Assembly: GCF_000760695.4 (NCBI RefSeq) | Contig: NZ_JHEG04000001.1 | Span: 4,794,895-4,858,894 of the forward strand | DNA: 64,000 bases | DNA from: Tolypothrix bouteillei VB521301 | GTDB taxonomy: Bacteria > Cyanobacteriota > Cyanobacteriia > Cyanobacteriales > Nostocaceae | Direction: 5' to 3' | In this document: in pieces, positions 9,032 to 18,168 of the stretch | Numbering within the stretch: position 1 is the stretch's first letter | How the letters are laid out: each line of letters begins with the position of its first letter | Notes under the pieces: generated by a model | What the model saw: the letters and a program-made list of their open reading frames with translations, nothing else | The model's database searches: none | What the model was told of the DNA's origin: nothing | Translations under genes and position numbers: made by a program

Positions 9032-9412
9032 CTAAAACTTCAAACTCCAAGCAGCGAAAGCCAAAGCACCCCACCCAGCAATTAAAGCAGCACCTCCTAG
9101 CGGTGCAATTGCTCCTAAAGACTTCACTCCACTTAAGCTCAAAGCATACAAGCTGCCTGAGAAAATGGCAATACCAATAATAAACAGCCATCCACTCGCT
9201 AAAAGAGTAGGTGATGGTGAGTCCGTGCGAGTGAGTAACAGTGCCACTACCAAGAGTGCAAGAGCATGGTACATTTGGTAGCGAGCACCAATTTCAAAGA
9301 TTTCTAGCGATCGCTCGCTGATTTTTTCTCGCAGTGCATGAGAGGCAAAAGCACCTGAAGCTACAGACAAACCTCCCAATACAGCTGCCAAGCTTAAAAA
9401 AAGTCGTGTCAT
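9032..9412 (-). CDS. DUF423 family small membrane protein (YgdD-like)
   Basis: The 126-aa product has four hydrophobic segments and the DUF423 signatures GAFASHALREKIS near the N-terminus, RYQMYHALALL in the middle and IAPLGGAALIAGWGALAFAA at the C-terminus. The function is unknown although the family is widespread. The gene is followed by the strong terminator at 8862-8898. Confidence 0.9.
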   Translation of the reverse strand: MTRLFLSLAAVLGGLSVASGAFASHALREKISERSLEIFEIGARYQMYHALALLVVALLLTRTDSPSPTLLASGWLFIIGIAIFSGSLYALSLSGVKSLGAIAPLGGAALIAGWGALAFAAWSLKF

Positions 9413-9502
9413 ACAAAGGAAACAATGTAAAGTATAGAGGATGAGGTTAAGAGCCGACAGATTCCATTGTCATCCTTTATCCTTTACCCTTCATACTATA
9501 AT

Positions 9503-9988
9503 TTAAAGATCAAAGTGGTAAGAAATTCCTCCATCTTCACTCACCTTAAAACTAGCATTAAATATTTTTGCTTGCTCGTCTAAATATTTTCTAGCAGTTG
9601 CAGGAGGGAGTTGTGACTGCATGGCAAAGCTTAGAAGTGTAACGCGTCCGCCATTGTCCTGGAGCATTCGGTAAAAAGTCGATTGCATTTCCTCGCTAGC
9701 CTGCTGCTTGAGGACTTTTTTATCCTGCTGACTTTGACGGAACAATCCCATTGCCAGCCATACTCCCAGAATTGAGGTAGGAACACCAAAAACTAGCCCG
9801 TGCAGGGTAGTATTATCCAGTACATATATAGCTTCTTTGTTGAGAATTTCTTGTGGCTCTCCATATGGAGATGGTGGAAATGGCTTTTGCATGGAATTCT
9901 TCTGGATGGCTGCAGATGCTGATAGTGTCAAAAACATAAAGCCCAGTGAGAGCAGCCAACCCGCCGCCAATTTTTCAGCAGTCTTCAT
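9503..9988 (-). CDS. Conserved cyanobacterial-type hypothetical protein
   Basis: The 161-aa product has an N-terminal hydrophobic stretch ending in SASAA (probable signal peptide or anchor) and a second membrane segment near residues 63-85 (GLVFGVPTSILGVWLAMGLF). A soluble C-terminal part follows, with RMLQDNGGRVTLLSFAMQSQ and PPATARKYLDEQAK, which looks like a small winged-helix-like or helical domain. I do not recognise a named family. The gene stands alone between DUF423 and chlM. Confidence 0.65.
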   Translation of the reverse strand: MKTAEKLAAGWLLSLGFMFLTLSASAAIQKNSMQKPFPPSPYGEPQEILNKEAIYVLDNTTLHGLVFGVPTSILGVWLAMGLFRQSQQDKKVLKQQASEEMQSTFYRMLQDNGGRVTLLSFAMQSQLPPATARKYLDEQAKIFNASFKVSEDGGISYHFDL

Positions 9989-10046
9989 AATATCGCTGTA
10001 TCTCTAAATAGAAACCTTGCTTGTGATTCTAACCTCACTTTTTGTA

Positions 10047-10109
10047 AATAGTTAGTAGTTAATCGTTAGTGGTTAAAATAACTAACGACTAACTACTAAT
10101 GACTAACTA
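10047..10109. repeat. Palindromic tandem repeat (STRR-like)
   Basis: Units like TTAGTAG/TTAGTGG face CTAACGA/CTAACTA units and form a long hairpin. The element ends at the chlM stop codon and may serve as its 3' end. Confidence 0.75.
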
Positions 10110-10792
10110 TGACGATTCGCTTCGAGCAAGCGGGAGAAGTAGAAGCTAGTTTTCGTCATGGATTGACGTTGCACTGAAAATCCGTTACTTTCCAAAATCT
10201 TGACCACATCAGCCTCACGGTGTAAATAAGCACGAGTTGCTTTGCTAGGACCGGGAAAGAAACTGCCGATCTTCTTCAAGATACTGAGGGCAAAAGTTTT
10301 CGGTGCAAAACTGAGAATAAGTCGCGACTGCGATAAAGAACAAAGGTGAGAAATCATCTCTGCTGCTTTATCTTGAGGATAGTGAATGAGAACATCCAAG
10401 CAGATAACAGTATGGTAGCTACCACTTAAGGTTTCTAAATCCTGCACGGCAAACGTGGGGTTTTCACCCTGTCCCAAGGTATTTAGAGCCCGTTCCTTGG
10501 CTTCTTCTACCATTTTGTCAGAAATATCACTGGCATAGACCTTCGCTCCTGCTTGTGCAAGAGGAATGCTGAGACTACCTACACCACATCCAGCATCGCA
10601 GATGGACATTCCTGCTAAGTTATTGTCTGCTGTCAACCAGGATATGACTGCATCAACGGTTTGTTGATGACCGTTACGGATATCTAGCTGAACTTTGTTG
10701 ACTTCGCCATCACCATAAATCCGTCTCCAACGGTCAAAGCCTGTGGAGTTAAAATAGTCTTTAACAATGGTTTTATCGTCAGTTACGTTCAT
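10103..10792 (-). CDS. chlM: Magnesium-protoporphyrin IX methyltransferase
   Basis: ChlM transfers methyl from S-adenosylmethionine to Mg-protoporphyrin IX, an early committed step of chlorophyll synthesis. The start chosen is MNVTDDKTIVKDYFNSTGFD at 10792. An in-frame ATG at 10834 would add 14 unconserved residues (MRSRSIGK) and overlap the nagA stop as ATGA. The SAM-binding motif is ICDAGCGVGSLSIPLAQ, and FNSTGFDRWRRIYG is the family N-terminal signature. The product is 229 aa, the usual size. It lies just downstream of nagA on the same strand, perhaps co-transcribed by position only. Confidence 0.94.
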   Translation of the reverse strand: MNVTDDKTIVKDYFNSTGFDRWRRIYGDGEVNKVQLDIRNGHQQTVDAVISWLTADNNLAGMSICDAGCGVGSLSIPLAQAGAKVYASDISDKMVEEAKERALNTLGQGENPTFAVQDLETLSGSYHTVICLDVLIHYPQDKAAEMISHLCSLSQSRLILSFAPKTFALSILKKIGSFFPGPSKATRAYLHREADVVKILESNGFSVQRQSMTKTSFYFSRLLEANRHS

Positions 10793-10830
10793 GAAGTTTG
10801 GTGTTCGAGGTTTCCCAATGGATCGCGATC

Positions 10831-12069
10831 TCATGCCAAGCTTGGCAACGCATATGGCAACATCCTTTGCCAGGACAGTTCTTTTGAGGATTCTTTTAAG
10901 TGCCAGCGCAACAGTTGAGTCGCAGGAACGTTAGACATTATAGTCGATAAACCGATCGCACTTCTCGGTGCAACAGTCGCAAGGGCGATTGCTTTATCCA
11001 CGTCACATATGTCCCACTTCACTAAGTTTTGCACGCCTGCTAACAGAGGAAGAGTTGTTCCTGATAAAGTTCCATCAAACAGTCGTGCCGTTCCCTGCTT
11101 CACTTCTATTTGGCGATTATCCCAAGGATACACCCCATCGGGTAACCCTAGAGGGGCTAGGGCGTCGCTGACAAGGAAAAGCCCGTTCCACAAGTTTTCG
11201 TGTATCTTCTGACTGGTGCGAGAAACACTAGCGCGAAGTAAAATTTGTAACATAATTGGCGATACGTGCTGACCATCGGCAATAAAACCGCACATGACAT
11301 TGGGGTTGATAATTGCTGCACCTAACAATCCAGGTTCGCGATGGTGTAATGGAGGCATAACATTAAAAGCATGAGTCACCATTGTTGCGCCTGACTCAAA
11401 AGCCTTTTGTGCTTGGGCGGCTGTAGCTTGAGAATGCCCCAGACTAACGGTAATATCCAAAGAACGTAAAAACGGAATGGCTTCACCCGTGAGATCTAAC
11501 TCTGGTGCTAGGGTTATAACTTTAACGATGCGAGCGCGATCGCCCAAAATCCGTTTGACTTCTTCTACACTGAGTGGTAAAAGATACTCTGCTGGGTGTG
11601 CGCCACGCTTGCCATAGTTCAAAAATGGTCCTTCTAAATGCACGCCAAGAATCTTTGCACCCACTTTTTGGTTTGCCATATACTCAGCAAAGACAGCCAG
11701 CGATCGCTGAACGTTTTCTACTGAAGTTGTAACAAGCGTCGGTAGAAAAGCATCTATACCCAAATTCCACAAAAATTGACAAATATTTGTCAGTCGGTCA
11801 GCATTTTCTGTTGAAAGGTCAGTAAACGCCAATCCTAACGCGCCGTTAATTTGTAAATCGACACCGCCTAAGGAAATCCAATCACCACCGACATCCAAAA
11901 CTTGTAAATTTTCTGGTGGAACTCGTTCGAGAACTTGAGACATTGGTAAAACGTGCTCAACCATACCCCGATCGTTCACCAAGAGCATCTGTAACTCTTT
12001 GTATCCAGGTACCCTAGCGTTAATAATGTCTATCGGAGTAGCAAAGGGGTTATGCGTTACTTCAGTCAT
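10831..12069 (-). CDS. nagA: N-acetylglucosamine-6-phosphate deacetylase
   Basis: The 412-aa enzyme hydrolyses GlcNAc-6-phosphate to GlcN-6-phosphate in amino-sugar recycling. Metal and catalytic motifs are present: GVHLEGPFLNYGKRGAHP, VSLGHSQA, THAFNVMPPLHHREPG and the catalytic Asp in VSDALAPLGLPDG. Family spacing is intact. The first seven nucleotides of the gene fall inside a 28-nt inverted repeat whose partner is at 14193-14220. No nagB is visible in the window. Confidence 0.92.
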   Translation of the reverse strand: MTEVTHNPFATPIDIINARVPGYKELQMLLVNDRGMVEHVLPMSQVLERVPPENLQVLDVGGDWISLGGVDLQINGALGLAFTDLSTENADRLTNICQFLWNLGIDAFLPTLVTTSVENVQRSLAVFAEYMANQKVGAKILGVHLEGPFLNYGKRGAHPAEYLLPLSVEEVKRILGDRARIVKVITLAPELDLTGEAIPFLRSLDITVSLGHSQATAAQAQKAFESGATMVTHAFNVMPPLHHREPGLLGAAIINPNVMCGFIADGQHVSPIMLQILLRASVSRTSQKIHENLWNGLFLVSDALAPLGLPDGVYPWDNRQIEVKQGTARLFDGTLSGTTLPLLAGVQNLVKWDICDVDKAIALATVAPRSAIGLSTIMSNVPATQLLRWHLKESSKELSWQRMLPYALPSLA

Positions 12070-12090
12070 AAGATTTTGGATTTTAGATGC
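12063..12090 (-). repeat. Left arm of 28-nt inverted repeat flanking the TnpB-related locus
   Basis: On the minus strand this reads GCATCTAAAATCCAAAATC and then TTATGACTG. It matches 14193-14220 at 26 of 28 positions in inverted orientation. It spans the nagA start codon. The core resembles the AATCCAAAAT units common in cyanobacterial leaders. Confidence 0.7.
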
Positions 12091-12255
12091 ATGGATTTTG
12101 GATTTTTTGATTCGGAGTTGGGTATTAGTATTTCTTCCTTGTTTCCCTTGTGCCTAACCGCTTCTAAAAATCTGTACAAACCTATCCATAAGTAGATAAA
12201 TATGGACAGCAACAAAAACTCTACGGTATAAGTTTTCAGCAATATCCATTAACGA

Positions 12256-13791
12256 TCAGCGCTTGGAACTCGCCCGACTTTTACCAGTGGCTACTCGCTC
12301 GGCATAGTCCTTAACCAATGGACTCCAGTTAGAAACAGTATAATACGAGTGCCTAGACCGTATTACATCGCATTGCTTGACGAAATTATTGACTTTGACC
12401 CACCCGTGCCATACGTGTTTTCTAGAATTCATTTCCAGATAAGCGGACATGGCACGCGGTAATCTTTCACTCAAGTTCATACCTCTACGAGCAATTACAA
12501 TTGCAGCAGCGATCTCACTTGAAACACCATACATTCGTGAATATTTAACTAATCCAATTAAGCTTGTAAATGCTGGATTTTTCTGGATTAGGCTAATACC
12601 ACGATTACTTAAAATACTTGTCTTAAGTTCATAAAATCGGTTGTATGCCCAGCTTGATAACATTCGAGCATACTTTCTACCTTTTTCGCGTAACTCCGCT
12701 TTTTTAGATGAAAAGTCTAACTCCTCACATATAATTGGACAAGCATACTTTTTCGCTAATTCTGCAAGTTGTAAACAGACTTTAACTATTTGTCTGGTTT
12801 GTTTATTCTGAGGCAATCCCATCTGCAAAGGAATGGCACCTTTAGCTTTGAGATTACCTTGGCAATCGACATATGCCCAGCCGATAGAGCCGGGATTTAT
12901 ATCAATTCCGATGCATCCATATTGAATGGGTCGGCTGACACGTTCTACAGTTTTAGGTGTAAACTGAATGGCTGCAACCCATTTACCGGAAAGCTCGCCG
13001 GACAGAAGCTTCTGTCCTTTAGACTTTCCATCTTGACGATAAAAATGCCAAGTTTTAGCACCGTCATCGGGTAATCTGTTAATGTTTCTGTCAAAGTTAC
13101 CAAGCTTAGTTTCAACGTACTTACCGAATTTTGGTTCTAAACAGTAAGGAACTCTGAACCGGATCTTGTCACCATCCCACTGACAAGTTTGGTTTCCAAA
13201 AGATTCATCTTTAGAACCAACTACAAAAACGTTATTTCGGGGAACAAATACTTGTAGAGGAGCATTTTTCAGATATTTTAGTTGTTGTTTTGTTTGATAA
13301 ATATATCGGTTTTTATTGTGAAGAATAAACTTGAGATAACGCCAATTGGTAGATTTAAACTGTAGCGAACACGATAATGGGAATTTACAACCCATTTTTG
13401 ATTTTTGCCAGTTCTTTTTAGTATAAAACTTTTGAGCGTTGAATAATCGTTTTTCAGCAGCTTTGACCCAATCAAGAGCAGATTTTAACTTGGCTTCTAA
13501 CTGATTAATATGATGGAGGCGACATTTTTTAGCGGAGTCTACACGTCCAGTAGCATCAGAGATAATACCATTAGCATGGCGTTTATTGATGTTATAGGTT
13601 TTCTGTAGATAAGTGTTCCAATCAGCTTTATTAAACTTTTTTCCCGTCAGTAAATGATTAACTGTCTCACAAGTCGCTTTGTGAACTATTGGCGAATACG
13701 CTGCTAAAAACATCTCGAAGTCTGTAAAACCAAGGTTATTTAACTCGTATTCTGGTGTAGGAAGTCCTTTGCAATATGTGAGCGTAACCAT
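12256..13791 (-). CDS. TnpB-related RuvC-fold protein (IS605 accessory-like), no zinc ribbon
   Basis: The 511-aa product is taken from the ATG at 13791 (MVTLTYCKGLPTPEYE); the frame is open to 13914, but the extra residues look unconserved and would overlap the divergent gene. RuvC-I is GIDINPGSIGWAYVD (Asp297) and RuvC-II is ICEELDFSSKKAEL (Glu357/358). RuvC-III reads GVSSEIAAAIVIARRG, so Glu426 stands where TnpB has Asp. No CxxC pairs lie between RuvC-II and III, so the usual zinc ribbon is missing. The N-terminal 250 residues are Lys-rich and helical. Such 500-560-aa TnpB relatives are frequent in cyanobacteria and poorly studied. No TnpA, Cas gene or CRISPR array is near. It is divergent from a small RHH-like gene. 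Nuclease competence is uncertain. Confidence 0.85.
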   Translation of the reverse strand: MVTLTYCKGLPTPEYELNNLGFTDFEMFLAAYSPIVHKATCETVNHLLTGKKFNKADWNTYLQKTYNINKRHANGIISDATGRVDSAKKCRLHHINQLEAKLKSALDWVKAAEKRLFNAQKFYTKKNWQKSKMGCKFPLSCSLQFKSTNWRYLKFILHNKNRYIYQTKQQLKYLKNAPLQVFVPRNNVFVVGSKDESFGNQTCQWDGDKIRFRVPYCLEPKFGKYVETKLGNFDRNINRLPDDGAKTWHFYRQDGKSKGQKLLSGELSGKWVAAIQFTPKTVERVSRPIQYGCIGIDINPGSIGWAYVDCQGNLKAKGAIPLQMGLPQNKQTRQIVKVCLQLAELAKKYACPIICEELDFSSKKAELREKGRKYARMLSSWAYNRFYELKTSILSNRGISLIQKNPAFTSLIGLVKYSRMYGVSSEIAAAIVIARRGMNLSERLPRAMSAYLEMNSRKHVWHGWVKVNNFVKQCDVIRSRHSYYTVSNWSPLVKDYAERVATGKSRASSKR

Positions 13792-13809
13792 TGTTCGACC
13801 TTTTTTCGT

Positions 13810-13827
13810 GCTATATATTAATATAGC
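13810..13827. promoter_or_regulatory. Inverted repeat in divergent promoter, candidate operator
   Basis: GCTATAT and ATATAGC are separated by ATTA, a perfect 7-bp inverted repeat. It lies midway between the divergent starts at 13791 and 13848, where an operator for a small RHH-like protein could be. It is AT-rich enough to include -10-like sequence. Inference only. Confidence 0.4.
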
Positions 13828-13847
13828 AATACTTTGACTCGTTGTGT

Positions 13848-14033
13848 ATGCCTTTTCAAAAAAAACATCAGTTGGGCGCAAAACCATTGAATGACACACC
13901 ATTTGACCGAACACCTGTTTGTTTCAATGTCAGAGTTGGTGTCCGCGAAAAATTAAAAACCATCCCTGATTGGAAAGAACGGCTAAGAGAGTTTGTTGAC
14001 CAACTTATATCAGACCTACCCAATCAAGAGTAG
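13848..14033 (+). CDS. Small RHH-like protein divergent from the TnpB-related gene
   Basis: The 61-aa product begins MPFQKKHQLGAKPLND (ATG at 13848; a TTG at 13842 would add two residues). Its C-terminal half, VCFNVRVGVREKLKT then IPDWKERLREFVDQLISD, has a strand-helix-helix pattern reminiscent of ribbon-helix-helix regulators. The starts of this gene and the TnpB-related gene are 56 bp apart. Autoregulation of the pair through the inverted repeat at 13810-13827 is a reasonable guess. The coding call rests on composition and arrangement; the DNA-binding role is inferred. Confidence 0.6.
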   Translation: MPFQKKHQLGAKPLNDTPFDRTPVCFNVRVGVREKLKTIPDWKERLREFVDQLISDLPNQE

Positions 14034-14192
14034 CAATGGGTAGAGATTGGTAGGAATTAAGTTACAGCATATTACCCTTTGTTGCTCATGATAATTTATC
14101 CTACTAAAGACAGTATGCATTATGTACGTCAATAGATGAGATGATCTTACATACAGCCTATCTAATCCCCAAGTCTAATATCCCCAATCTAC

Positions 14193-14220
14193 GCATCTAA
14201 AATCCAAAATCCTATGACCG
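14193..14220 (+). repeat. Right arm of 28-nt inverted repeat flanking the TnpB-related locus
   Basis: GCATCTAAAATCCAAAATC followed by CTATGACCG matches the inverted copy at 12063-12090 with two mismatches. The enclosed segment of about 2.1 kb contains exactly the TnpB-related gene and the small RHH-like gene. Confidence 0.7.
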
Positions 14221-14271
14221 TTCGGTAAAACCTACCCAGAGTTGGACATAAATTGACAACTCTACCGAACG
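14219..14271. other. Nested hairpin upstream of purE
   Basis: Outer stem CGTTCGGTA (14219-14227) pairs with TACCGAACG (14263-14271). Inner stem GAGTTG (14239-14244) pairs with CAACTC (14257-14262) and abuts the outer 3' arm. Both stems are perfect. It could be a transcript end, a small RNA domain or a mobile-element end. No T-run follows. Confidence 0.5.
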
Positions 14272-14492
14272 TGCAGGAACAGGATTAGACCTACGATTTT
14301 TGAGTCATGACACCAATAAATGAACGCCAGTTTATTGCTCTGTCGATTGCCATTAAGGCACGGATTAACGGTTTACAAATCCGCGTGTGGTAGTCCTAAC
14401 AAGCTCTTAAATCATTTCCGAGGCAAACCTTAGTAATTAAGGATGGATACGACTATGCCTATACCTGTACAAAATGACAAAAATGTACAACT

Positions 14493-15035
14493 ATGTCAAA
14501 CAATCAAGTTACAGTTTTAAACCCCCTTGTCGGCATTATTATGGGTAGCGATTCAGACTTACCAACCATGCAAGGAGCGATCGCAATTTGTGAAGAATTT
14601 GGCGTTGTCTGCGAAGTCGCAATTGTTAGCGCTCACCGAACTCCAGAACGCATGGTGGAGTATGCTAAATCTGCACACCAACGCGGTTTGAAAGTTATTA
14701 TTGCTGGTGCTGGTGGTGCTGCTCATCTTCCAGGAATGGTTGCATCTTTAACTCCGCTTCCCGTTATCGGCGTTCCCGTTCCCAGCCGTCACTTGCAAGG
14801 AGTTGATTCGCTGTACTCTATAGTACAAATGCCTGCAGGGATACCAGTTGCAACAGTTGCTATCGGTAATGCTCAAAATGCCGGTCTTTTAGCAGTACAA
14901 ATTCTAGCAACCCATCAGTCGGTATTACTTGAGCAAGTGCAGCAATACCGCCAAAACTTATTGGAAACAGTTATGGCAAAGCAAGCAAAGCTAGAAAATC
15001 TTGGTTATCAAGAATATCTCGAGCAAATGCGATAA
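14493..15035 (+). CDS. purE: N5-carboxyaminoimidazole ribonucleotide mutase
   Basis: PurE converts N5-CAIR to CAIR in de novo purine synthesis. The 180-aa product contains the phosphate-binding [12 protein letters not shown], the catalytic histidine motif SAHRTPERM (His48) and [18 protein letters not shown]. Length is typical of class I PurE. It is a monocistronic gene with long gaps on both sides. Confidence 0.95.
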   Translation: MSNNQVTVLNPLVGIIMGSDSDLPTMQGAIAICEEFGVVCEVAIVSAHRTPERMVEYAKSAHQRGLKVIIAGAGGAAHLPGMVASLTPLPVIGVPVPSRHLQGVDSLYSIVQMPAGIPVATVAIGNAQNAGLLAVQILATHQSVLLEQVQQYRQNLLETVMAKQAKLENLGYQEYLEQMR

Positions 15036-15899
15036 GTCGGGTACGGATTGCGCTAAGGGCGATAAGCTTCGCTTAACGGCTATACTACCGTATCGCACTC
15101 ACAAGCGAGGGAGTTTGTAAAAAATGAACTCCTACAGATTTTGCTGGAGAGAAGTTTACTGCTGTCTCGTTTGAAGATTACCTAATTAAATGAACCGCAA
15201 AGGAGAAGGAAGTCAACAGAAATCTGAAAGCAAAATTAGAATTTTTTCAAAAAAAACTGTATTGAAATTTACAGAATGAAAAGAGAATTTTCATTTTGAC
15301 CTTAGATTTAATTGAGAGCTTTTGACAGTCCCCGGTTAACAGTTCATAATTTTGCGAAATGAATTTTAACTATAGAGCTAGAGAGCAAACGGCAAAGCAG
15401 TAATCAGTAAATCCAAGTAAAAAGTATTAAGTGTAGAAAAATAGGAGTTCCATGAGGTAATTTTCCTAAAAAAGCCTTATAAAGCTTCTTAAAATGGTGC
15501 GCTCGAAATGGTCGGTGAGCTAACAAAGTAGCTAGTTTTCATTAGATCTCTAGATTCCTGAGTTCTTAGATAGATCGGGGTTTTGACCCATTTTTAGTCA
15601 TTTCAAAAGGTATTGAGTAAAGAGTCAATAAAGCGGTCTTGACTGTTTCGCAAAATACATAATAATTTTTTAAGAATATTAGTAAAATCTGTAGAGGTAG
15701 CAACTTTAGTTTATTGACGACAAACTCATTTATTGACATACTGGTGTTCACTTAACCGCTTGAGGTCATGAAAATCAGTTAGTGTAAGCAGCCGACTTGC
15801 CCAAATGTCGAGTATCAAAAACAACTTCTACAAGCTTCAGACGTTATCCAACCTTTACTCAACGTGTTTTTACGGTATTTCTAAGGATTGGTTGAGAGC
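15036..15899. other. Long leader/intergenic gap before amt
   Basis: About 860 bp without a supported gene. A repeat-like stretch lies just after purE (AAGCTTCGCTTAACGG near 15065-15080). AT-rich DNA follows. A weak NtcA-like sequence GTATCAAAAACAAC is at 15812-15825, with a TATCCA-like -10 twenty nucleotides on. It lacks the final TAC and is not claimed as a site. Confidence 0.5.
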
Positions 15900-17513
15900 A
15901 TGATGATAAAGAGCACAAACAAAAACAAATCGAGAAAAAGAAACAGGCGGCGGTTGTTACATCAGGGTAGCAGCGCACAAAATCAGCTAATTGTCAAGCA
16001 ATTGAGTGCAGCTATCAAACGGTTGTCACCGAGCTGGCAAGCTTGTATTCCAGTAGCTTGCATGATTGTCCTGGCTTGGGGTTGTGCGGCGGTTGCCCAA
16101 ACCCCTGCACCCGCAGGACCAACTACAGCAGACTTGAAAGTTGCTCTCGATACGCTATGGGTAGCGATCGCAGCCTTTCTAGTATTCTTCATGAACGCTG
16201 GTTTCTGTATGTTAGAAACTGGTTTCTGCCGTCAGAAAAACGCAGTTAACGTTCTTGCCAAAAACCTAATTGTATTTGCTCTTGCCACTGTTGCCTTTTG
16301 GGCAATTGGTTTTGGCTTAATGTTTGGCAATGGCAATGATTTCATCGGATTAAGTGGCTTCTTCTTACAAGGCGCAGACAACAGCCCTGCAACAGGAGAT
16401 GCTTATAAGGGAGTATTTAGCGCTCTTAACTGGGCTGGTGTACCTCTTGCTGCTAAGTTTTTATTCCAACTCGTGTTTGCAGGAACAGCAGCAACCATTG
16501 TTTCAGGTGCTGTTGCCGAACGGATTAAGTTTGTTGACTTTTTAATTTTCAGCCTTTTGCTTGTAGGGGTTGCCTACGCTATTACCGGTCACTGGATTTG
16601 GGGCGGGGGCTGGCTTTACAAAAAAGGTTTCTTTGATTTTGCAGGTTCCACAGTCGTTCACTCGGTTGGTGGATGGGCTGCGTTGATGGGGGCTGCAATA
16701 CTCGGACCGCGTATTGGCAAATATCAGGATGGGCAAATTGTTGCCTTACCCGGTCACAACATGAGCATTGCTACCTTGGGATGTTTAATTCTGTGGTTGG
16801 GCTGGTTTGGTTTTAACCCCGGTTCCACAATGGCTGCAGATCCCAATGCCATCACTCACATTGCTTTAACAACTAACATGGCAGGTGCTGTTGGTGGAAT
16901 TGCAGCTACAGCAACAGCTTGGCTGTACTTGGGTAAACCAGACCTTTCCATGATTATTAATGGTATTCTGGCTGGTTTGGTTGCTGTCACAGCACCCTGT
17001 GCTTTCATCACTATTCCGAGTTCCTTTATCATTGGTCTTGTAGCGGGAGTTGTAGTTGTTTTTGCTGTCACCTTCTTTGACAGAATTGGTATTGATGACC
17101 CAGTAGGAGCCACCTCCGTTCACCTTGTATGTGGTGTTTGGGGGACTCTCGCAGTCGGTTTGTTTGCTGTAGGTCCCGGTAATGCAGCTTTCCCCTGGTA
17201 CACAGATGGTCTTGGTCCCGCAAAAGGTTTGTTTGCTGGTGGTGGTTTGGGACAATTGGGCGTTCAGTTGCTCGGTGTCCTCACTGTTGGTGGTATGACC
17301 GTTCTTCTCAGCACAATTTTCTGGCTTGCATTGAAAGCAACTTTGGGTATCAGAGTTACTAGAGAAGAGGAAATCGAAGGCTTGGACATTGGCGAACACG
17401 GTATGGAAGCTTATAACGGATTCGTTAAAGAAGCTGGTGCAACCGGATTTACAGAAGGGAGTATTCATTCATCTGGAGTGACTCGTTCGGGAGACATACC
17501 CAATACTTTGTAG
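15900..17513 (+). CDS. amt: Ammonium transporter (Amt family), long N-terminal form
   Basis: Amt proteins carry ammonium/ammonia across the plasma membrane. The ATG at 15900 gives 537 aa; an in-frame TTG at 15888 adds four residues. An unusual basic N-terminal extension of about 45 residues ([16 protein letters not shown]) precedes a hydrophobic signal-like segment ending AVAQT. Eleven membrane helices follow. The pore twin histidines lie in [15 protein letters not shown] and [12 protein letters not shown]. The conserved C-tail [17 protein letters not shown] is present. The gene is followed by a strong terminator and by a sensor kinase and a second amt. Regulation by nitrogen status is expected. 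Confidence 0.94.
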   Translation: MMIKSTNKNKSRKRNRRRLLHQGSSAQNQLIVKQLSAAIKRLSPSWQACIPVACMIVLAWGCAAVAQTPAPAGPTTADLKVALDTLWVAIAAFLVFFMNAGFCMLETGFCRQKNAVNVLAKNLIVFALATVAFWAIGFGLMFGNGNDFIGLSGFFLQGADNSPATGDAYKGVFSALNWAGVPLAAKFLFQLVFAGTAATIVSGAVAERIKFVDFLIFSLLLVGVAYAITGHWIWGGGWLYKKGFFDFAGSTVVHSVGGWAALMGAAILGPRIGKYQDGQIVALPGHNMSIATLGCLILWLGWFGFNPGSTMAADPNAITHIALTTNMAGAVGGIAATATAWLYLGKPDLSMIINGILAGLVAVTAPCAFITIPSSFIIGLVAGVVVVFAVTFFDRIGIDDPVGATSVHLVCGVWGTLAVGLFAVGPGNAAFPWYTDGLGPAKGLFAGGGLGQLGVQLLGVLTVGGMTVLLSTIFWLALKATLGIRVTREEEIEGLDIGEHGMEAYNGFVKEAGATGFTEGSIHSSGVTRSGDIPNTL

Positions 17514-18168
17514 GCGTCTCCTACTCTCAAGTTGTGAGTTTCTACAGGTCTTCTATTTGATTTTAGATGGACTGAGAAAGATTTCAAAAAACAAAGCCTG
17601 CTCGAGCAGGCTTTTTATTTTTCAATCACTTTAGGACTACTCCCTTTCCGCCATAAGACTACCGATCTTCTTCTCCTCTTTCCTCTGTGTCCTCTGCGCC
17701 TCTGCGGTTCATTTAATTTTCGAAATCTTCGAGCGGGAAGGGAGTAGCCTTTCAAGATACACAAGTCTTCTCAATTGCATTCATTGCGGTTTCGATCCCC
17801 CCTAACCCCCCTTAAAAAAGGGGGGAACTTCATTCCAATTCTCCCTTTTCACGATGTTTCATCTCTTTTCTATAGATCTGTACACCACCGTAGCTTTTCA
17901 AGAAGGGGGTCTAGGGGCAATACTTGTCGGGTTTTGCCGTTTTTTCCTCCCCTGCAACCCCTGCACAAAGGTGCTTGTCTGCCGCGACAATTTTCGAGAG
18001 CCCTTGCAGTATTGGGTCTAGGGGGGATCTTCAAGGATGAGACATTGTTAACAAAACCGTATTGAGTTATAAAACCTTAAGCGACAACCTCACTCTTAAG
18101 ACAGATTCTTACTGGGGATCTATTGAGATTCAATAAAAAAAACCGTGTATGTATACGGGTAAATCTTC
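17514..18168. other. Intergenic gap of repeats between amt and kinase gene
   Basis: Beyond the terminator the gap holds pieces of dispersed repeats: TTTCCTCTGTGTCCTCTGCG near 17680, CCCCCTAACCCCCCTTAAAA with its GGGGGG return near 17797-17826, and related AAGGGGGTCTAGGGG and TCTAGGGGGGATCTTCAAGG blocks up to 18035. The open frame at 17775-18065 is repeat-derived and not counted as a gene. Confidence 0.65.
17593..17620 (+). terminator. Rho-independent terminator after amt
   Basis: AAAGCCTGCTC and GAGCAGGCTTT form a perfect 22-nt palindrome (17593-17614) followed by TTATTTTT, 80 bp beyond the amt stop. Confidence 0.9.

Larger units (their letters stand above)
14034..14492. other. Intergenic gap upstream of purE with structured elements
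   Basis: The gap holds the right arm of the 28-nt inverted repeat (14193-14220) and the nested hairpin (14219-14271). A further weak stem lies at about 14350-14390 (CACGGATT with AATCCGCGTG). No gene is supported. The position before purE made me consider a purine or ZTP riboswitch, but the conserved residues of those motifs are not visible. Confidence 0.5.

Noticed and set aside
8833..9180. 115-codon plus-strand frame
   Set aside because: It runs across a terminator and antisense to DUF423, and is polar and repetitive.
12256..14033. Cas12k/CAST-type transposon
   Set aside because: No tnsB, tnsC, tniQ or CRISPR array is present; the RuvC protein is TnpB-like in motifs and size.
14300..14492. 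ZTP or purine riboswitch before purE
   Set aside because: The conserved core nucleotides of those riboswitches are not present.
15812..15825. NtcA site before the first amt
   Set aside because: GTATCAAAAACAAC lacks the final TAC of the consensus; it fits only a relaxed GT-N10-AC.
16866..17468. 200-codon antisense frame within amt
   Set aside because: It lies opposite a clear transporter gene and reflects its codon composition.
17775..18065. 96-codon frame between amt and the kinase gene
   Set aside because: It is made of CCCCCTTAAAA/GGGGG and similar dispersed repeats and has no protein-like conserved segment.
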